Shown here one piece after another: positions 58,913-64,000 of a DNA stretch of 64,000 nt. The stretch covers positions 62,001 to 126,000 of the forward strand of contig NZ_JPHU01000004.1 in the NCBI RefSeq assembly GCF_000733125.1, read 5' to 3'. Numbering within the stretch: the stretch's first letter is position 1; each line of letters starts with the position of its first letter. The notes under the pieces are model-generated. The model searched no databases, was not told the DNA's origin, and saw nothing but the letters and a program-made list of their open reading frames with translations. The stretch is from Parvularcula oceani. GTDB taxonomy: Bacteria > Pseudomonadota > Alphaproteobacteria > Caulobacterales > Parvularculaceae. A program made the position numbers and the translations under genes.

Positions 58913-60736
58913 CTACTCCTGAACGTCGATCGGCGGCGGCGCCGCCTTCTCGGTGATCGGCTTGGAGAGCTTGATGTGCACCTCCTTGAGCTGCTCGGGC
59001 GAAACCTCCGCCGGGGCGCCGAGCAGCAGGTCCTCGGCCCCTTGCGTCAGCGGGAACATCGTCACCTCACGGATGTTCTCCTGCTCGGCGAGCAGCATGA
59101 CGATGCGGTCGACGCCATAGGCGATGCCCCCGTGCGGCGGCGCGCCGTATTTGAAGGCGTTCAGCAGGCCGCCGAACTTCTCCTCGACCACTTCCGCGCC
59201 ATAGCCCGCCACCTCGAAGGCCTTGTACATGATCTCAGGCTTGTGGTTCCGGATCGCGCCAGAGGCGAATTCATAGCCGTTGCAGACGAGGTCGTACTGG
59301 TTCGCCTTGAGCGCGAGCTGCTCCTCGGCCGTCTTCGCCTTCTCGAGCGCGGCGAGGCCCCCTTGCGGCATGGAGAAGGGGTTGTGGCCGAATTCGACCT
59401 TCTTGTGATCCTCGTCCCACTCATACATCGGGAAATCGACGATCCAGCAGAAGGCGAAGCGGTCCTTGTCCATCAGGCCGAGTTCCTCGCCGATGACGAC
59501 GCGCGCCTTGCCGGCCACGTCCTCGAAGTCCTTCGGCTTGCCCGCGACGAAGAAGACGGCGTCGCCCGCCTTCAGGCCGAGCTGGTCGCGGACTGCATGG
59601 GTCCGCTCGGGTCCGATATTCTTCGCGACCGGTCCTTTGCCGTCGCCCTCGTCGAACATGATATAGGCCATGCCCGGCAGGCCCTGTTTCTGCGCCCAGG
59701 AGTTCATCCTGTCGCAGAAGGCGCGCGAGCCGCCGCCCGGTGCCGGGATGGCGCGGATCTGCTGCTGATCGTCGGCCGCGATCTGGGCGAAGATCTTGAA
59801 GCCGCAATCGCGGAAATGCTCGGTGACGACCTGCATCTCGAGCGGCACGCGAAGGTCGGGTTTGTCCGAGCCGTATTTCAGCATGGCGTCGGCATAGGGA
59901 ATGTGCGGCCAGTCCTCGTAAGGATCGACGTTCCGCTCGCCCGCGAAGAGCTCGAAGGCGCGGTGGACGACCGGCGCGGTGGCGTCGAAGACGTCCTGTT
60001 GCTCGACGAAGCTCATCTCGACGTCCAGCTGATAGAACTCGCCCGCCGAACGGTCCGCCCGCGCATCCTCGTCGCGGAAGCAGGGCGCGATCTGGAAGTA
60101 GCGGTCGAAGCCCGACACCATGATCAGCTGCTTGAAGATCTGCGGCGCCTGGGGCAGCGCGAAGAACTTGCCCGGGTGAAGCCGGGAGGGCACGAGGAAG
60201 TCCCGCGCGCCTTCGGGGCTCGACGCGGTCAGGATCGGCGTCTGGAACTCGGTGAAGCCGTTCTGCTCCATCCCTTGGCGCAGCGCGCTGATCACCCGGC
60301 TGCGCAGCATGATGTTCGAATGCATCGTCTCGCGGCGCAGGTCGAGATAGCGGTGCCGCATCCGGATGTCCTCGGGATAGTCGGGCTCGCCGAAGACCGG
60401 CAGGGGCAGGTCGCCCGCCGCCGACAGGACCTCGAACTTCGTGATGCGGACCTCGATCTCGCCGGTGGGCAGGGTCTCGTTCACCTGCCCCTCGTCGCGG
60501 GCGACCACCTTGCCCTCGATGCGGATCACGCTTTCGGCGCGCACCGCCTCGACCTGATCGAAGAAGGGTGCCTCGGGCTCGCACAGGATCTGCGTCAGGC
60601 CGTAATGGTCGCGCAGGTCGATGAAGAGCAGGCCGCCATGGTCGCGCTTGCGGTGGACCCAGCCCGAAAGGGTGACGGTCTCGCCGACATCCGATTTGCG
60701 CAGGGCGCCACAATTATGCGTGCGATAGGGGTTCAT
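58913..60736 (-). CDS. aspS: Aspartate--tRNA(Asp/Asn) ligase
   Basis: This class II synthetase charges tRNA-Asp, and in bacteria without AsnRS also tRNA-Asn. The 607-residue protein has the OB-fold anticodon domain ([23 protein letters not shown]), class II motif 2 ([24 protein letters not shown]), the bacterial GAD insertion (about 280-420) and motif 3 ([15 protein letters not shown]). ATG 60736 has AGGAGG eight bases upstream. Whether it is discriminating cannot be settled here, as gatCAB and asnS are outside the window. Confidence 0.95.
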   Translation of the reverse strand: MNPYRTHNCGALRKSDVGETVTLSGWVHRKRDHGGLLFIDLRDHYGLTQILCEPEAPFFDQVEAVRAESVIRIEGKVVARDEGQVNETLPTGEIEVRITKFEVLSAAGDLPLPVFGEPDYPEDIRMRHRYLDLRRETMHSNIMLRSRVISALRQGMEQNGFTEFQTPILTASSPEGARDFLVPSRLHPGKFFALPQAPQIFKQLIMVSGFDRYFQIAPCFRDEDARADRSAGEFYQLDVEMSFVEQQDVFDATAPVVHRAFELFAGERNVDPYEDWPHIPYADAMLKYGSDKPDLRVPLEMQVVTEHFRDCGFKIFAQIAADDQQQIRAIPAPGGGSRAFCDRMNSWAQKQGLPGMAYIMFDEGDGKGPVAKNIGPERTHAVRDQLGLKAGDAVFFVAGKPKDFEDVAGKARVVIGEELGLMDKDRFAFCWIVDFPMYEWDEDHKKVEFGHNPFSMPQGGLAALEKAKTAEEQLALKANQYDLVCNGYEFASGAIRNHKPEIMYKAFEVAGYGAEVVEEKFGGLLNAFKYGAPPHGGIAYGVDRIVMLLAEQENIREVTMFPLTQGAEDLLLGAPAEVSPEQLKEVHIKLSKPITEKAAPPPIDVQE

Positions 60737-61009
60737 CGGGACCTCCTGAACGGGGCGGTAAGGTGTGGGGCACTGAGAAGGCGCTCGCATGGCCTCCCCC
60801 GGCCTCCCCGTCAAGCGAATGGCATGGCTTGGCCGAAACCTGCTCCGCCATGGGGCGTTTGTGCCAAGGAAGAACAGAATCTGGCCTTTGCACGCAGTTT
60901 TCTACATTCATGGTAAGCCTATGTTCACCTTTGAACTTAGCCGTTTCTTCAGAACGCCGCACTACTGTGCCTCCTCAAGACGACACAGTTTCTGGGAGTG
61001 GTAGGTTCG
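60737..61009. promoter_or_regulatory. Divergent aspS/sciP promoter region with GANTC and CtrA-like elements
   Basis: The 273-base gap must contain both promoters. GAATC at 60877-60881 is a CcrM-type site about 130 bases before sciP. GTAA-N7-TTCAC (60913-60928) resembles a degenerate CtrA box with two mismatches. Both are weak pattern matches, but they fit what is known of sciP, which belongs to the CtrA circuit. Confidence 0.35.
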
Positions 61010-61303
61010 ATGGCTGGAACACAAGGGAATGTTGCGGCAGCGGCTCAGAGCAAGCAGCCCTACGTGATCGGCCCGGACGGCACGGCGTTGACGATCGCCG
61101 ATCTGCCGCCAAGGACGACGAAGCGCTGGGTCATCCGCCGCAAGGCCGAAGTGGTCGCCGCCGTCCGGGGCGGGCTTCTCAGCCTCGAAAGCGCCTGCGA
61201 CCGGTACAGCTTGACCGAGGAAGAATACATGTCCTGGGAAAAGGCGATCGACCGCCACGGCATGCAGGGGCTGCGCGCCACCCGCATCCAGCAATACCGC
61301 TAA
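61010..61303 (+). CDS. sciP: CtrA inhibitor SciP (DUF1153)
   Basis: SciP is a small helix-turn-helix protein that binds CtrA and its promoters and prevents RNA polymerase recruitment late in the cell cycle. The 97-residue product carries the near-invariant core PYVIGPDGTALTIADLPPRTTKRWVIRRKAEVVAAVRGGLLSLESAC and the terminal GLRATRIQQYR. ATG 61010 is chosen for GGGAGTGG upstream; GTG 60998 would add four residues. It overlaps the stop of a convergent hydrolase by four bases. With cckA at the left end, the window holds two members of one circuit. Confidence 0.93.
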   Translation: MAGTQGNVAAAAQSKQPYVIGPDGTALTIADLPPRTTKRWVIRRKAEVVAAVRGGLLSLESACDRYSLTEEEYMSWEKAIDRHGMQGLRATRIQQYR

Positions 61304-62172
61304 GCGCCCGCGGAGGCCGCGCTTCGCGCAAGGCGGAGCGCGGCCTCCGCGATCGCTTCGGCAGGCTCGGGGGACAGGATGCTCGCATGGCCCCAGCCGC
61401 TCATATCGATGATCTCCACGCGCGAACCATTGCTGCGGCCCTCCTCGGCCAGCGCCGCCGTGCCGCGTGCGACCATGCCCGCCGGCATGAAGATCATGGG
61501 CACGCCATGACGCGCCGCCAGGCGGGAGCGGAGCCCTCTTCCGCCCACGGCTGACAGCTCGGCCCGCGTCGTGCGCAAGTGGCGCGGCGAGGCGACCGAG
61601 CGCAGCTTGTCCTCCCGCTCCTTGCCCGTCAGCCGCATCCCGTTCGGATAGACCGGCGCGAGGCCGCGGGCGAGCGGCACGGCCCCTTCCGCCAGCGCCA
61701 GAGCGCTGCCGAAAAACCGGGTTCCGGCCCGCTGGGTCCGCGAGACGATCCAGCTCGGCGTCACCGCATCGACAAGGACCAGTCCCGCAAGCTCGATGCC
61801 CGCGATCTCCGCGAGGGCATGCAGGCGCAGGCCCGCCATCGAGTGGCCGACGAGGACGAGCGGCCCCCGCGGCGAGAGCCTTTCCAGAAGCCGCAGCATG
61901 TCGCCCGCATGCCAGTAAGGGTCCGGCACGACCCCGCCCGGCAGGTCGTCGCTGTCGCCGAGCCCCGCCCGCGAATAGGCCCAGGCGCGCGCGCCGCGAG
62001 CCGCGAGCGCGCGCACGACATGGGCCCCGTCGGCATAGATCCCGAAGGCGCCGGCATCATAGAGGACGAAGGGCGCATCAGGCGCCGCGTCTTGCGGCTC
62101 CAGCCCCGCAAGGTGCAGGCGGCGCCCGGGCGCGACCGCGACACGGCGCTCCTGAAGAACGGGCCGCGTCAT
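61300..62172 (-). CDS. Alpha/beta hydrolase
   Basis: The 290-residue protein has the nucleophile elbow GHSMAG (109-114, S111), an HG-less oxyanion segment FVLYDAGAFGIYADG, SRAGLGDSD and the histidine-bearing end IIDMSGWGHASILSPEPAEAIA. It is a typical cytoplasmic alpha/beta hydrolase fold enzyme; the substrate is unknown. ATG 62172 follows a G-rich stretch that may act as ribosome-binding site; the longer frame is low-complexity. Its 3' end overlaps sciP. Confidence 0.85.
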   Translation of the reverse strand: MTRPVLQERRVAVAPGRRLHLAGLEPQDAAPDAPFVLYDAGAFGIYADGAHVVRALAARGARAWAYSRAGLGDSDDLPGGVVPDPYWHAGDMLRLLERLSPRGPLVLVGHSMAGLRLHALAEIAGIELAGLVLVDAVTPSWIVSRTQRAGTRFFGSALALAEGAVPLARGLAPVYPNGMRLTGKEREDKLRSVASPRHLRTTRAELSAVGGRGLRSRLAARHGVPMIFMPAGMVARGTAALAEEGRSNGSRVEIIDMSGWGHASILSPEPAEAIAEAALRLARSAASAGA

Positions 62173-62366
62173 CGCGCCCCCCGCGCCCATTCGTGGCTGG
62201 TATCGCGTTCGGTCGCTTGCATCACCGGCCCTTCCCGCTTCGCGCTGCCGCTGCTTACGCGCTGCGCCCGGCCGGTGAAAAGCGTCCTTCCCGCCGAAGA
62301 GCGCGGCCCCGCATCCAGGTGTTGGTTCGAACCGCACGCCTGCGCTAAGTCCCCTTCGACAGATTC

Positions 62367-64000
62367 ATGCCCTCCAGCTTCCTCTCCTCCGCCGAGCGGC
62401 CCGTTACGGCCGTCCTCGGGCCGACCAATACGGGCAAGACCTTCTATGCGCTCGAGCGCATGGCGGCGCACAGCTCCGGCATGATCGGCCTGCCGCTGCG
62501 CCTCCTCGCGCGGGAGGTCTACGACAAGATGGTCGCCCGCAAGGGCAGCCAGGCGGTCGCCCTGGTCACCGGCGAGGAAAAGGTGATCCCCCGTTCAGCC
62601 CGCTATTTCGTCTGCACCGTCGAAGCGATGCCGCTGGAACGGGATGTCAGCTTTCTCGCCATCGACGAGGTGCAGCTTGCCGCCGATGCCGAACGCGGCC
62701 GCATCTTCACCGACCGCATCCTTCACGCGCGCGGGCGGGACGAGACGCTGCTGCTCGGCTCGGACACGATGCGGGGCATACTGGCGCGGCTGATCCCGGA
62801 TATCGACTTCGTCAGCCGCGAACGCTTCAGCCATCTCGAATATGCGGGCCACAAGAAGGTCACGCGACTGCCGCGCCGCTCGGCCATCGTCGCCTTCTCG
62901 GCGGACAACGTCTACGCCATCGCCGAGCTGATCCGCCGGCAGCGCGGCGGCGCGGCCGTGGTCATGGGCGCGCTCAGCCCGCGCACCCGCAACGCGCAGG
63001 CGGCGCTCTACAACGAAGGCGAGGTCGATTATCTCGTCGCGACCGACGCGATCGGCATGGGGCTGAACATGGATATCGACCATGTCGCCTTCGCCGGCGC
63101 GCGGAAATTCGACGGACGGCAGAGCCGCAATCTCTTCCCGGCCGAGGTCGCCCAGATTGCCGGGCGCGCGGGCCGCCACGTCAAGGATGGCAGCTGGGGC
63201 TCCACGGCGGACTGTCCGGACTTTCCCGAAGATCTCGTCGAACAGGTCGAGGAGCACCGCTTCGAGCCGGTGACCGCGCTGCAATGGCGCTCCGACCGCC
63301 TCCGCTTCGACAGCCTGCCCAACCTCCTGCGCAGCCTGGAGACGACGCCGGACCGCCGTGAGCTCGTCCGGGCGCGCATGGGCGACGACGAGGATGCGCT
63401 GCGGCGCCTGTCCAAGCGCCACGACATCCGCGACATGGCGCGCGGCGGGGCGGCGCTGAAGCTTCTCTGGGAGGTCTGCCAGGTCCCCGATTTCCGCAAG
63501 GTCACGCCCGACCAGCATGCCGTGATGCTCGGCGAGGTCTATCACCAGCTTCTCGAGCGCGGCCGCATCCGGGAGGAATTCGTCAGCGCGCAGCTGCAGA
63601 AACTCAGCTCCACGGCGGGCGATGTGGATGCATTGTCCACGAGGATCGCGCATGTGCGGACCTGGACCTATCTTTCGCACCGCCCCGGCTGGCTGGAGCG
63701 GGCGAGCCATTGGCAGGACGAAGCCCGGCGAATCGAGGATGCGCTTTCGGACGCGCTTCACGAACGGCTGACACAGCGTTTCGTTGACCGGCGCACCTCT
63801 GTTCTGCTCAAGAAACTCAAAGACGACGCTCCTCTCCTTGCGGGCGTCACCGAAGGCGGAGAAGTGATCGTGGAAGGCGAATTCGTAGGACGGCTGCTCG
63901 GGTTCCAGTTCGTCCTGGATCCACGCGCCCAGGGCCCTCATGCCAAGGCGGTGCGCTTCGCGGCGCTCAAGGCGCTGCGACCGGAACTGGCGGCGCGGGC
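62367..64000 (+). CDS. SUV3-like RNA helicase, 3' end outside window
   Basis: The open frame starts at ATG 62367 and runs past the window end, giving 544 residues. It has the Ski2/SUV3-type motifs: Walker A GPTNTGKT (18-25), DEVQ box (100-103), DYLVATDAIGMGLNMDIDHVAF, and motif VI QIAGRAGRH, followed by the SUV3 C-terminal domain. In alphaproteobacteria this protein is the bacterial counterpart of the mitochondrial degradosome helicase SUV3. It acts in the cytoplasm, probably in RNA turnover. It is divergent from the hydrolase, with a 194-base gap. Confidence 0.9.
   Translation, partial: MPSSFLSSAERPVTAVLGPTNTGKTFYALERMAAHSSGMIGLPLRLLAREVYDKMVARKGSQAVALVTGEEKVIPRSARYFVCTVEAMPLERDVSFLAIDEVQLAADAERGRIFTDRILHARGRDETLLLGSDTMRGILARLIPDIDFVSRERFSHLEYAGHKKVTRLPRRSAIVAFSADNVYAIAELIRRQRGGAAVVMGALSPRTRNAQAALYNEGEVDYLVATDAIGMGLNMDIDHVAFAGARKFDGRQSRNLFPAEVAQIAGRAGRHVKDGSWGSTADCPDFPEDLVEQVEEHRFEPVTALQWRSDRLRFDSLPNLLRSLETTPDRRELVRARMGDDEDALRRLSKRHDIRDMARGGAALKLLWEVCQVPDFRKVTPDQHAVMLGEVYHQLLERGRIREEFVSAQLQKLSSTAGDVDALSTRIAHVRTWTYLSHRPGWLERASHWQDEARRIEDALSDALHERLTQRFVDRRTSVLLKKLKDDAPLLAGVTEGGEVIVEGEFVGRLLGFQFVLDPRAQGPHAKAVRFAALKALRPELAAR

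Noticed and set aside
58976-60916. 646-codon plus-strand open frame
   Set aside because: Antisense to aspS; Leu/Arg/Val/Asp-rich shadow without motifs.

Overview
The window is GC-rich, densely packed chromosomal DNA from an alphaproteobacterium. The gene set supports this: the cell-cycle kinase CckA, the CtrA inhibitor SciP (DUF1153), an IscR-led suf operon, UrcA and a CC0125/CC1285-type lipoprotein, split PntAA/PntAB transhydrogenase, and a MetH lacking its first domain. The combination fits the Caulobacterales/Maricaulales/Parvularculales side of the class; the family assignment is inference. I see no phage, insertion sequence, CRISPR array, rRNA or tRNA. Both ends cut a gene: ccmF on the left and a SUV3-like helicase on the right.

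Layout. 0-8.2 kb: cytochrome c maturation (ccmF, ccmH), a small stress-type membrane protein, cckA (minus), then patatin lipase, DUF302 lipoprotein and an M2 (ACE-like) peptidase. 8.3-15.3 kb: a hybrid histidine kinase with two receivers and a complete three-gene type I secretion system, abutting the suf operon tail to tail. 15.3-22.6 kb (minus): iscR, IscS-like desulfurase, sufB, three small extra genes, sufC, sufD, sufS. 22.7-25.7 kb: hydrolase, lipoprotein, cytochrome b561 and a PhoH-like ATPase whose leader holds a multi-hairpin structure ending in an intrinsic terminator. 25.7-33.6 kb (minus): gpmA, lipid kinase, metallophosphoesterase, EEP lipoprotein, small membrane proteins and the pnt operon. 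33.8-35.3 kb: a sigma-54 response regulator. 35.3-40.4 kb: REP-like repeats, then a methionine-cycle operon (ArsR-methyltransferase fusion, metF, metH) behind a perfect palindromic operator. 40.4-58 kb: two paralogous M36 peptidases bracket EttA, a phosphatase-like lipoprotein, methyltransferase, SPL radical SAM protein, fRMsr, UrcA, GFO/IDH oxidoreductase, GNAT, a GDPD-GGCT fusion, GabT, aldo/keto reductase, a 2OG dioxygenase and MoxR. 58-61 kb: an AT-rich patch with small membrane ORFs, then aspS divergent from sciP. 61.3-64 kb: hydrolase and helicase.

How the genes work together. CckA drives CtrA phosphorylation and SciP restrains CtrA, so two parts of one cell-cycle circuit lie about 56 kb apart. 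The suf genes build Fe-S clusters under IscR. MetF and MetH regenerate methionine, probably under S-adenosylhomocysteine-responsive control. Many products are exported (lipoproteins, M36 and M2 peptidases, T1SS), which suggests a life degrading peptides and other polymers. Numerous 4- or 8-nt start/stop overlaps show tight translational coupling.

Method limits: everything was read by eye. Family calls rest on motifs and recalled family features; no database or structure-prediction program was run. Start codons were chosen by ribosome-binding site, overlap and family N-terminus. Regulatory sites are pattern matches only.
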